Shown one piece after another: positions 44,952-53,331 of a DNA stretch of 64,000 nucleotides. Position 1 is the first letter of the stretch, and the number at the start of each line of letters is the position of its first letter. Both the position numbers and the translations under genes were made by a program. This DNA comes from HGM04593 sp045644465 (GTDB lineage Bacteria > Bacteroidota > Bacteroidia > Bacteroidales > Bacteroidaceae): NCBI GenBank assembly GCA_045644465.1, contig JAZRGV010000019.1, forward strand, positions 7,132 to 71,131. Direction: 5' to 3'. Below the pieces are notes generated by a model. That model searched no databases, had not been told where the DNA came from, and worked only from the letters and a program-made list of their open reading frames with translations.

Positions 44952-46157
44952 ATGAAAGAACAAAAAAAATCCCTCATATGTATTCCTTGCCTGTTGACAG
45001 GTGGAACAGAAATACAAACACTTAACACCGTACAAGCCTTGACACAAGGTGGGCACGATGTTACTGTGGCATGCTATTTCGAGCATACACCTGATATGGT
45101 GGCTCGTTATCGTAAGGCTGGAGCAAATGTTGTGCTGTTCTCACCCGACGGAGTTCGCCCCACAGGTTATCGCTCTATTATATTCCTTTATAAACATCTA
45201 CGCTGTATTGTAAAGCAGGTGCACCCCGATGTTACACACGTGCAATATATGGCACCGGGCGCAACAGTTATTCTGCTCCTATGGCTTATGGGAGTAAAGA
45301 ACATCATTGCCACAGCACATACCGCAGCCGACATATACAAAGACTTGCGACTCATCCATTTTATACAACGCCACTGCGTACGTGCTTTCACCTGCATAAC
45401 AGAAATAGCCGAACGCAGTTTCTTTGGCACATCACAATTATACACTCCTGAAACAGAACTAAAAAAGAGGAACCATTTTACAATACACAATTGTTTAACG
45501 AAAAATGATCAAAGGCCATGCCTTCGAGAACACGAGCAGCAAAAGGTCACGCGTAGTGCGGATGTAGAATCGCACCGTGTGGGTTGCAAAAAGCGAGTGT
45601 TGTCAACAGAACAACGTTTCACTCTTGGCGTTGTCAGCCGCTTGGAGAAAATCAAGGGGATGGACTTAGTAGTTCCAGCATTTGCAGAGGTGTTGAAGCA
45701 CCACCCTGATACGCACTTGATAGTTGTTGGCGACGGTTCTTTGCGCTCTGCTATGGAACAACAAGCTGTAAAACTGGGATGTGCCAACCACATCACATGG
45801 ACCGGCCGTCAGCCACAAGAGGAACTCAACAAATGGTATAGTCAAATGGATATAGTGCTTATGCCATCGCGCAGTGAAGGTTTCGGCCTTACAGCCATAG
45901 AAGCCATGGCGAACGACTGTGTAGTGGTGGCATCAAACGTTGGCGGACTTCCAGAAGTTGTACGCAACGATGCTTGTGGCTTGCTGCACCGTAGCGAGGA
46001 TATAGCAGATATAGCATATAAAATTTCGTCCCTTATAAACGACGAAGTAACATATAAGCGACTACGTGCCCAATCACTCATTGAAGTAGAAAAATATAGT
46101 TTTGAACACTATACAGAGTTAATTAATGATATGTACGAAAAAACGTTGAACGGTTAA
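44952..46157 (+). CDS. GT4-family glycosyltransferase with in-frame repeat insertion
   Basis: This 401-residue GT-B enzyme has N-terminal LTGGTEIQTLNTVQALTQGG, a C-terminal domain starting LGVVSRLEKIKGMDLVV, GDGSLRSAM and SEGFGLTAIEAMANDCVVVA (E-x7-E). Residues about 192-222, between the two Rossmann domains, are encoded by a 92-bp repeat that recurs just after the gene. The insert reads as charged linker and need not destroy function. The 5' end is duplicated at 42887. Confidence 0.87.
   Translation: MKEQKKSLICIPCLLTGGTEIQTLNTVQALTQGGHDVTVACYFEHTPDMVARYRKAGANVVLFSPDGVRPTGYRSIIFLYKHLRCIVKQVHPDVTHVQYMAPGATVILLLWLMGVKNIIATAHTAADIYKDLRLIHFIQRHCVRAFTCITEIAERSFFGTSQLYTPETELKKRNHFTIHNCLTKNDQRPCLREHEQQKVTRSADVESHRVGCKKRVLSTEQRFTLGVVSRLEKIKGMDLVVPAFAEVLKHHPDTHLIVVGDGSLRSAMEQQAVKLGCANHITWTGRQPQEELNKWYSQMDIVLMPSRSEGFGLTAIEAMANDCVVVASNVGGLPEVVRNDACGLLHRSEDIADIAYKISSLINDEVTYKRLRAQSLIEVEKYSFEHYTELINDMYEKTLNG
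44973..45094 (+). repeat. 122-bp direct repeat, copy 2 (GT 5' end)
   Basis: This is the partner of 42896-43017. It lies inside the full-length glycosyltransferase gene. Confidence 0.9.
45525..45616 (+). repeat. 92-bp hairpin element, copy A (inside a GT gene)
   Basis: It shares with 46189-46279 the blocks GGTCACGCGTAGTGC, GCACCG, GTGGGTTGC, TTGTCAACAGA and AACG in the same order. The arms CACGCG and GTGC pair with GCAC and CGTGTG (one G-U pair). It is translated in frame. Confidence 0.85.
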
Positions 46158-46173
46158 CGTGGAACGAACAACG
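46139..46173 (+). repeat. Heptamer repeat across the GT stop codon
   Basis: Five units of NNNAACG (for example TTGAACG, GTTAACG, TGGAACG) run through the glycosyltransferase stop codon at 46155-46157. Confidence 0.7.
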
Positions 46174-46188
46174 AGGAAAACGAAGTTT

Positions 46189-46279
46189 CGACAACAATAA
46201 CAGCAATAGGTCACGCGTAGTGCAGACATTGTTTGCACCGCGTGGGTTGCGATGAGTTGTTATTGTCAACAGAGGAACG
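46189..46279 (+). repeat. 92-bp-class hairpin element, copy B (intergenic)
   Basis: It lies 31 bp after the glycosyltransferase stop, in the same orientation as copy A. The stem is CACGCG (46212-46217) with CGCGTG (46239-46244) plus GTGC (46220-46223) with GCAC (46235-46238). The outer parts ACAATAAC and GTTATTGT are also complementary. Confidence 0.85.
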
Positions 46280-46307
46280 CCAATCGCTAATCACTAATCG
46301 TTAAAGA
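46280..46307 (+). repeat. Heptamer repeat before wzy
   Basis: Four 7-bp units (CCAATCG, CTAATCA, CTAATCG, TTAAAGA) end directly before the ATG at 46309. Confidence 0.55.
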
Positions 46308-46308
46308 T

Positions 46309-47634
46309 ATGAAAACAATACTATCACTTATAATTTTCATAGTATTATGCTGTTGGATAGGTATTATATACTTTTCAGACAAGAAAAAGTTCCGTTCGAT
46401 ATATTACAAAAATGGAGAAAGCTATTTACTATCTCGCAACATGTACTTTGTTATCTTCACGGTATGTACAGGACCAGTATTTCTTGGTTCATTATCTTTG
46501 TTAAAGTATGGACTTTGGTTTGCAATAGTGTTGTTGTTGCTATTTACAGGAAGAATACGTGCTAAATTTGAAGCAATCACAGTTACATATATTATATTTT
46601 TCCTCTGGATGTGTTATACCATGACATATACTACAGCACCACGAGACGGTGTAATGATATTAATAAAATACTCTCTTCCAATGCTTTTTCTATGGTTGGG
46701 ATATTCTGCAATAAATAACGAAAAAGACCTTATTGTCTTACTTAAAGTAGTAAACATAGTTGCATGCGTATATTGTCTTCTTATTGGTGGACAAGGATGT
46801 AGATTAATGCCATGGTTATATTGGGGCCCTATTGGAGGCATTTTCTTAAAATACGCAGGTTTTGCAGACTATTTAACATCAATATTCATAGTACCAATAC
46901 TGCTATATTGGATTACAAAAGAGAAAAAATATATTTTCTGCGCTTTATGGATAGTGCTATCTACGGTATTAGAGTCTGTACGCACAGGTATGGGCGGAAT
47001 GATGTTAGTATATGCATTTGCAATGGCACTACGTTATAAAGCCAAAGCCATTCCCGGTTTGTTGTTCGCTGGTTCATTATTCGTTGGAATTATTCTCTTT
47101 GTACCGAAAGTGAATGAAAAATTCTTTGGAGACGATGCCGGACAAATCACTGCGACAGAAATTGTCCAAGGCGATGCCCTTTCATTAGACAACATTGAAA
47201 TGAGTGGTCGCGAATATATGTGGCAACGTGTTAAAGATAATTGTTACTATGGCAATGAAACTTTTGGTGGCGGTTTGGGAACATCTGGCCGATTTGTAAA
47301 AGACTATGGCAGAAAACACAATTATTTGGATATGATGCACAATGACTATCTGCAAATTATTTGCGATACAGGATTGGTTGGCATAATATTGCTTACCATA
47401 TTTTACATAATTGTTATAATCAAAACAATTTATCACGTTATTGCTCGCCGTAGCATAGCATTAGTTAAATATACGGGTATTATGGCACTTTCCAGTATGG
47501 TTGGTGTTGCTTTTTCAATGTATTTCGACAATGTAGTATCACATTCAATGTCTTCATTAGTGATGCCTTATATATTTTTAGGTTTTTTTATTAAATTTAT
47601 TGATTTAGATGAGAATAAGCGCATATTTAAGTGA
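46309..47634 (+). CDS. Wzy-type O-antigen polymerase/ligase family protein
   Basis: This 441-residue protein has 10-12 membrane helices and a large periplasmic loop near residues 260-350. It contains GLGTSGRFVKDY and HNDYLQIICDTGLVGIILL, the H-N-x-(Y/F)-L signature of the Wzy_C/O-antigen ligase family. It likely polymerises the flipped repeat units in the periplasm. The next gene overlaps its 3' end by 26 bases. Confidence 0.85.
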   Translation: MKTILSLIIFIVLCCWIGIIYFSDKKKFRSIYYKNGESYLLSRNMYFVIFTVCTGPVFLGSLSLLKYGLWFAIVLLLLFTGRIRAKFEAITVTYIIFFLWMCYTMTYTTAPRDGVMILIKYSLPMLFLWLGYSAINNEKDLIVLLKVVNIVACVYCLLIGGQGCRLMPWLYWGPIGGIFLKYAGFADYLTSIFIVPILLYWITKEKKYIFCALWIVLSTVLESVRTGMGGMMLVYAFAMALRYKAKAIPGLLFAGSLFVGIILFVPKVNEKFFGDDAGQITATEIVQGDALSLDNIEMSGREYMWQRVKDNCYYGNETFGGGLGTSGRFVKDYGRKHNYLDMMHNDYLQIICDTGLVGIILLTIFYIIVIIKTIYHVIARRSIALVKYTGIMALSSMVGVAFSMYFDNVVSHSMSSLVMPYIFLGFFIKFIDLDENKRIFK

Positions 47635-48625
47635 AAAGATAAAGATATTATCTTTATTATTAACCATAATGATTGTAATACTACACTCTAATATGTCAAT
47701 ATTAAGTACTGGATATATCAGTTTCTTTCAATTGGCTATAACAGCAGAAGTGACACGTATTGCAGTTCCGTTATTCTTTCTTATTAGTGGTTTCCTTTTT
47801 TTTATAAATTATAATGGAACATTAGAGGATTATAAACACAAACTTTTATCACGTTCACATTCTATACTGATACCATATCTAATCTTTCTCTTAGGTGGAA
47901 GCATAATAATGTTTATAATAGGACAAAAATATAATATAAGTACATTTATTGAAATAACAAAAAAGGGAATACTTAATTATCCACCTGTTTTTTACCCATT
48001 ATGGTTTTTAAGAGATTTATATATAATGATTTTGTTTTCTCCATTAGTATATTTGATTATAAAAAAAACGCCAATATTTATCCCCATATTATTTATTATA
48101 TGGATATCAGGAAATCGTATAGGAATTCTGATTCCCTCTATTGAATCTATATTCTTTTTTGTTTCAGGAGCATTTTTTTCAACAAAACAAGAAATATTAG
48201 AGAAAACAAATAAAAAATATGTCTATAGCATCCTTTTTGCGTGGATAATATTATGTTTCTTAAACATTTATATAAAAGAATATGTAACTATGCTCCCATA
48301 TGCGACCCACTGTATAATTATATTAATAGGTATATATTCAATATGGACTTTTTACGATAAACTATATCCGAAATTTAGCGTACGTATAAAGAATGCTCCT
48401 ATTTACAAGTATTGTTTCTTGATATATTTAATTCACGAGCCAATACTGACAATAATAAAAAAAACAGGACTATACATTCTAGGAACATCGTCTTACTCTA
48501 TTGGAATCATATACGTGATAGCTCCATTATTGACTATATGGATTACATATCTTATCGGTTGTAAATTAAACACTTATTTCCCTTCTTTTTTATCTTTAAT
48601 CACAGGAGGAAGAGCAAATCGTTAA
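47609..48625 (+). CDS. Acyltransferase-3 family membrane protein (AT3)
   Basis: This 338-residue protein has ten or so hydrophobic helices and the AT3-like segments IMIVILHSNMSI and VPLFFLISGFLFFINYNG. It is one of four such genes in the locus, is extremely AT rich and is translationally linked to the Wzy-type gene. Acyl group and target are unknown. Confidence 0.83.
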   Translation: MRISAYLSEKIKILSLLLTIMIVILHSNMSILSTGYISFFQLAITAEVTRIAVPLFFLISGFLFFINYNGTLEDYKHKLLSRSHSILIPYLIFLLGGSIIMFIIGQKYNISTFIEITKKGILNYPPVFYPLWFLRDLYIMILFSPLVYLIIKKTPIFIPILFIIWISGNRIGILIPSIESIFFFVSGAFFSTKQEILEKTNKKYVYSILFAWIILCFLNIYIKEYVTMLPYATHCIIILIGIYSIWTFYDKLYPKFSVRIKNAPIYKYCFLIYLIHEPILTIIKKTGLYILGTSSYSIGIIYVIAPLLTIWITYLIGCKLNTYFPSFLSLITGGRANR

Positions 48626-48631
48626 ACTAAA

Positions 48632-48730
48632 AACTCTAAATATCGTGCAAGCAAGTGAAAGCCAAATTTGTTTGAGCTTTTGCAACGAGCGATGCCGATA
48701 TTCAACGAAGTAAAACTTTAAACTCTAAAC
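48632..48730 (-). repeat. TTTAGAGTTT-ended dispersed element, copy 3 (inverted)
   Basis: The reverse complement contains TTTAGAGTTT, ACTTCGTTGAATATC, GCTCGTTG and GCTTGCACGATATTTAGAGT in the same order as copies 1 and 2; the middle has diverged. It fills the gap between two acyltransferase genes. Confidence 0.78.
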
Positions 48731-48736
48731 TAAAAC

Positions 48737-49824
48737 ATGCCTTACACAATAAACAACAAAGAAATCAAAGGAAGTCCAACACAACGCATCTGCGGTTTGG
48801 ACTTGATACGTGTATGTGCTATTTTCTTTGTAATTGCAGGACATTTCTTCTCTATAAACACTTCGTTTAAAAATGTGCCATTTACAGGAATCTCTATGTT
48901 CATACAGGGTTTGATGCACTCTGTATTTATGGTAGGTGTACCACTTTTTATAATGCTCACAGGATATTTGAATATAAACAAGACTCCTACGAAGAAGTAC
49001 TATAAAGGAATGGTGCGTGTGTTGGTAGCATATCTGTTTTTTAGTATTGCAACCATTCTTTTTCGCATCTATTACTTGGGACACGAATTAAGTATTTCCC
49101 AATGGGTATTGAAGATTTTCGATTATTCAGCAATACCCTATGCTTGGTATATTGAGATGTGGATTGGTTTGGCATTACTTACCCCATTCCTTAACTACTT
49201 GTGGAAAGCTATACCTTCACTAAAAGAGAAATTGCTACTTATTGTATCACTATTTGTAATGACCTCACTACCCGACTTATGTAACAGATATGGTATGTAC
49301 ATTTTCCCGGCTTATTTTGCAAAAGCTTGTTACCCGTTAATGTTTTATTTCATTGGTACTTTCATCCGCGAATATCAACCTATTATTAAAACCGGAATAG
49401 GCTTGTTAGTAATCCTTACAACTTCCGCCATTACACCTTTAGCTAACTTATTTATATTCAATAGGGAGGGGATAGATATCGTAGAAATAGCAGGTGGCCC
49501 CGGTGGTGTCTTTTACCCATGGATTGCGATAGCTATATTCCTAATGCTTTATCGTCGTGACGTAAAATATAAGCCACTAAAGCAATGGATTACACATTGT
49601 TCTATGGTTTCATTGGAAATGTATCTCTGTTGTTATATATTCGACCAACTATATTTTACCCCCCATGGTTCAAAGAGCGCTTTTTTGAAACACAGTCACA
49701 GTTTCTTTCTTACTTCTTTGTAATAGTTCCACTTTGTTTCTTATCTTCGTATTTGGTTGCTACAATATACAATTCATTAAAAGATTTAATACAAAAAAGT
49801 GTAACAAAAATCGCTAAACGTTAA
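48737..49824 (+). pseudogene. Acyltransferase-3 gene (AT4), frameshifted at a C6 tract
   Basis: The first frame (48737-49723) gives 328 residues with AT3 features (GLDLIRVCAIFFVIAGHFF, VGVPLFIMLTGYLN) but ends in an unlikely hydrophilic tail after LYFTP. The +1-shifted frame, open to 49824, continues with PWFKERFF and a membrane helix (FLSYFFVIVPLCFLSSYL), the expected last helix of the family. The switch falls at six C residues (49659-49664). One extra C (or two fewer) would restore a protein of about 362 residues. This may be a real mutation, a phase-variable tract or a sequencing error. Confidence 0.85.
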
Positions 49825-49876
49825 ACTCTAATCATTAATCATTGTTCGTTAATCATTGTTCGTTAATCGTTATAAA
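49821..49876 (+). repeat. Heptamer repeat after AT4
   Basis: About seven consecutive 7-bp units (TTAATCA and TTGTTCG alternate, with TTAATCG and variants) start at the AT4 stop codon and end just before the next ATG. Confidence 0.75.
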
Positions 49877-49878
49877 AC

Positions 49879-50808
49879 ATGATATCAGTAATAATTCCTC
49901 TGTACAATAAAGAAGCAGGCATTGCTACAGCATTGCGTAGTGTGCTGTTACAGACTTACCAGGATTTTGAGGTAATTATAGTGGATGATGGCAGTACCGA
50001 TGGCAGTGTTGCTATCGTTGAAACCTTTGATGACAAACGCATACGTCTTATACGCCAAGCAAACGCAGGTGTAAGTGCAGCCCGCAACCGAGGTATTGAA
50101 GAAGCAAAAGGAAAATATGTGGCATTCCTTGATGCCGACGATGAGTGGATGCCTGAGTATTTGGAAACTCAACACAACCAAACCAAAAAATATCCACAAT
50201 GTGATGTTTTTGTGACAAATTACGAGTTCCACAATGAAGATGGCATAATAAGCCAAACAAAAATAAACAATTTGCCATTCATTACAGAAGATGGGGTATT
50301 AAACAATTATTTTAAAGTCGCAATTACTTCAACACCTCCAATCAGTTCTATAACAATAATGACAAGAAAGGATTGTATTAAAGCTATTGGAGGTTTTCCT
50401 ATAGGTGTTACCTTAGGCGAAGATTTGCTGACATGGGCACGTTTGGCTTGTAAATATCGTATTGCATATACAAAAAAAACCTTGGCTATATATAATTTCC
50501 GAACTCAGAAACAATTGGTAACTCCACGTCGAGCTCCCGACGTAAACGACTTTGTAGGGCGGGAATTATACAAACTATACCAAGAACATTCATCAATACC
50601 ATTTTTGGATTCATATATCGCCTTGTGGCACAAGATGCGAATGGTCACATATGTTCGATTGAACATGAAAAAAGAAGCAATTGTTGAATATAAGCAAATC
50701 AAACAATATGTAAAGCCGGACAAAAAAGTTCAATTTTGGTTTATACTGAATAAGTTCCCTGGTAAAATTGTGCGTTTCATATTGTTTCAAATAGCAAAAT
50801 ACCGATGA
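49879..50808 (+). CDS. GT2-family glycosyltransferase
   Basis: This 309-residue GT-A enzyme has ISVIIPLYNKEAGIATAL, VDDGSTDGS, GVSAARNRGIEEAKG and FLDADDEW (D-x-D). It overlaps the next gene by 4 bases (ATGA). Donor unknown. Confidence 0.92.
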   Translation: MISVIIPLYNKEAGIATALRSVLLQTYQDFEVIIVDDGSTDGSVAIVETFDDKRIRLIRQANAGVSAARNRGIEEAKGKYVAFLDADDEWMPEYLETQHNQTKKYPQCDVFVTNYEFHNEDGIISQTKINNLPFITEDGVLNNYFKVAITSTPPISSITIMTRKDCIKAIGGFPIGVTLGEDLLTWARLACKYRIAYTKKTLAIYNFRTQKQLVTPRRAPDVNDFVGRELYKLYQEHSSIPFLDSYIALWHKMRMVTYVRLNMKKEAIVEYKQIKQYVKPDKKVQFWFILNKFPGKIVRFILFQIAKYR

Positions 50809-52142
50809 AAAACGTTGTAACAGAAATACCCCATGATATATGCGTGGGATGTGGAGCATGTGTAGGCGCGTGCCCCATGCAACATTTAGCAATTGATTAT
50901 AACGACATTAACCAATTAGAGGTTAAGGAAAAGGATAATGTATGCTCCGAGAAGTGCTCTATCTGTACAAATATATGTCCTTTCTCTAATGATAGTTGCA
51001 ATGAAGATATTGTAGGAGAATCTTTGTTCAAGCAAACTAAGGATATAAAACACAATACAAAGTGTGGCTATTATTTGAATAGTTATGTAGGTTTTCACCC
51101 CAATCATGAACTACGCATGAATTCTGCCAGCGGTGGTATTACCAGTCTGGTACTAGCACACCTGCTGGAGACAAACGAAGTTGATGCAGCTATTGTTGCC
51201 GGCCGCAAAGAAGGAGGAAAGCCATATTATACTTCAATGTTAGTTCGGAATTCAGAAGATGTTTATAAATGCTCACGTTCTGCATACTACGCAATACACA
51301 TTGGCGAGACATTACGTGAGGTTATAGCCAATAAATCCATTACATCTGTTGCTATAGTTGCTCTTCCATGTCTTTGCAAAGCTATACGCAACGCATGCAA
51401 AGAAAATGCTATACTAAGAAAGAAAATTAAATTTGTCATTGGAATTGTTTGCGGACAACAGAAGAGTCATAATTTTGCAGAATATTTAGGAAAGAAAAAT
51501 GGATTGGCAAGTATTACTTCTATAGATTTTAGAACAAAGAAACCAGAACGTCCGAACGGTAATTTTGGAGTAAAGCTAAAAAACGAAAAAACAGAAAAAG
51601 AAATTACGTTTTCTGACTTTTCTGATGAATGGTCTTCCAAACTATTCACTATACAAGCCTGTAATTATTGCGACGACATATTCGCAGAAACAGCAGACAT
51701 TGCAGTTATGGATGCCTGGTTACCGGAATATAAAAATTCAGACAAAGGTGAGACTTTGATAATTACACGCAATGCAGAGCTGGATTCATTTATCAAAAGT
51801 ATTCCTAATGTAAAAGAAATCGGTATTAATCGTGTATTACAAAGTCAATCATTTGTAATACTGAATAAACGTTCTGCTATAACAGTTGCTTTAAAGCAAC
51901 TTAAAAAGCGTGATATAGCACTAACAAAGAGAGAGTATTTATATAAAGTTCCATCATTATTGCAATGCCTTTTACTCCGTGTAAAGTATGCAATATCTGT
52001 TCAATCGGACAAAATCTGGAACATAGCCAATCAAAATATTACTACTTTTAATAAAAAGATGAAGAAATATAATATTCTTCTCTTCTTTGGATTAATATTT
52101 AACAAAATAGATACAATAATATGCAAACTAAAAAAACGATAA
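50805..52142 (+). CDS. Coenzyme F420 hydrogenase/dehydrogenase beta-subunit-like Fe-S protein
   Basis: This 445-residue protein has an N-terminal ferredoxin-like pair of clusters (CVGCGACVGACP, then CSEKCSICTNICPF), followed by the FrhB-type domain (MNSASGGITSLV, ALPCLCKAIRN, GIVCGQQKSHNFAEYL, ADIAVMDAW). It often pairs with polysaccharide pyruvyl transferases in surface-sugar loci, as here, where the two genes overlap by 22 bases. It may act in a redox step on a sugar or pyruvyl group, but no function is proven and F420 itself is not expected in Bacteroidales. Confidence 0.85.
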   Translation: MKNVVTEIPHDICVGCGACVGACPMQHLAIDYNDINQLEVKEKDNVCSEKCSICTNICPFSNDSCNEDIVGESLFKQTKDIKHNTKCGYYLNSYVGFHPNHELRMNSASGGITSLVLAHLLETNEVDAAIVAGRKEGGKPYYTSMLVRNSEDVYKCSRSAYYAIHIGETLREVIANKSITSVAIVALPCLCKAIRNACKENAILRKKIKFVIGIVCGQQKSHNFAEYLGKKNGLASITSIDFRTKKPERPNGNFGVKLKNEKTEKEITFSDFSDEWSSKLFTIQACNYCDDIFAETADIAVMDAWLPEYKNSDKGETLIITRNAELDSFIKSIPNVKEIGINRVLQSQSFVILNKRSAITVALKQLKKRDIALTKREYLYKVPSLLQCLLLRVKYAISVQSDKIWNIANQNITTFNKKMKKYNILLFFGLIFNKIDTIICKLKKR

Positions 52143-53323
52143 AGGTTCTATTGATGGGAAACGGTTCACCCGTGAATGGTGGCTGTGAAGCGATAACCAA
52201 AGGTACAAAAGAAATACTAAAACAGAGTTTAGGAGATAACGTTGTTGTTACAGATGCCTTTTTTGATTATTCCGATGAATATAAACGTAACGACGACTTG
52301 CAAATTTGGCCGGTACGTTATCCCCGTCGATGGACATTAAGGTGGTGTTATCTTAACCTACTATTAAAATTCTTTCCTTCTCTTGTTGGAAACTTCTTGT
52401 ATAGTTCCCATAGAAAGGAAATAGAAAAAAGTGATGTTGTTTTGTCATTAGGAGGTGATAATTACTCTTTAGACTATGGTGTTCCTGTTCGTTTTATAGA
52501 AATGGGACGCTATGTCAAAAAACATCATTCAAATTTTGTGATATGGGGTGCCTCTATTGGGCCGTTCGTACCAGATTCAAACTTTGAAAAACAGATCTCT
52601 AATCATTTCAACACAGATATAGACCTCATCTTTGCACGTGAAGAGGAAACTGTAAAATATTTGGCATCTATCGGAGTCAACAAGAATGTGTCGCGATTTG
52701 CAGATCCAGCATTTATGATGCAACCCGAGGAATGTCCCGATAAGGTGGGATTTGATTTACCTGAAAAATATCTCTGTATAAATTTCAGTGATTTGATGGC
52801 TGTTTATGTAACTGATGGAAACATTGAAGAATGGTTGAAGATATGCGCTGAAACTATTGACTCGCTTGCAAAAGAATCATCTCTTCCTATGGTGTTCATA
52901 CCTCATGTAAAGAGTGACTACGAATTTATGCAACGAATATATCCATTATTAAAGAACAAAGAATCAGTATTGCTGGCCGACAAGAAGCTGAATGCGTCAG
53001 AGATGAAATGGATTATATCCAAATCCGTATGTAACATAGCATGTCGTACCCATTCAACAATTGCCTCATTCTCTACATCTATACCAACAATAAGTTTAGG
53101 ATATAGCATTAAATCAAAAGGATTGAATTTGCAGATGTATGGACATGAAGATTTTCTTATATACAAGAAGGATATCACTGCTCAGCGCATAGTAGATGTA
53201 TATAAAAATATTATAAAACAAGAAGAGGCTATACGCCACTCGCTTGAAGAACGTAATATTGTAATTAAGCAAGAAGCCTTGAAAGCTGGCCATTGCCTAA
53301 AAGAATATATACAAACTAAATAA
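52121..53323 (+). CDS. Polysaccharide pyruvyl transferase family protein (2)
   Basis: This 400-residue protein has GNGSPVNGGCEAITKGTKEI at the N-terminus, VVLSLGGDNYSLDYG, IWGASIGPF, DLIFAREEETVKYL and the late CRTHSTIASFSTSIPTISL. These are the hallmarks of the WcaK/CsaB pyruvyl transferase fold. It overlaps the Fe-S gene and the two probably act together. Confidence 0.88.
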   Translation: MQTKKTIKVLLMGNGSPVNGGCEAITKGTKEILKQSLGDNVVVTDAFFDYSDEYKRNDDLQIWPVRYPRRWTLRWCYLNLLLKFFPSLVGNFLYSSHRKEIEKSDVVLSLGGDNYSLDYGVPVRFIEMGRYVKKHHSNFVIWGASIGPFVPDSNFEKQISNHFNTDIDLIFAREEETVKYLASIGVNKNVSRFADPAFMMQPEECPDKVGFDLPEKYLCINFSDLMAVYVTDGNIEEWLKICAETIDSLAKESSLPMVFIPHVKSDYEFMQRIYPLLKNKESVLLADKKLNASEMKWIISKSVCNIACRTHSTIASFSTSIPTISLGYSIKSKGLNLQMYGHEDFLIYKKDITAQRIVDVYKNIIKQEEAIRHSLEERNIVIKQEALKAGHCLKEYIQTK

Positions 53324-53331
53324 AAGCAACA

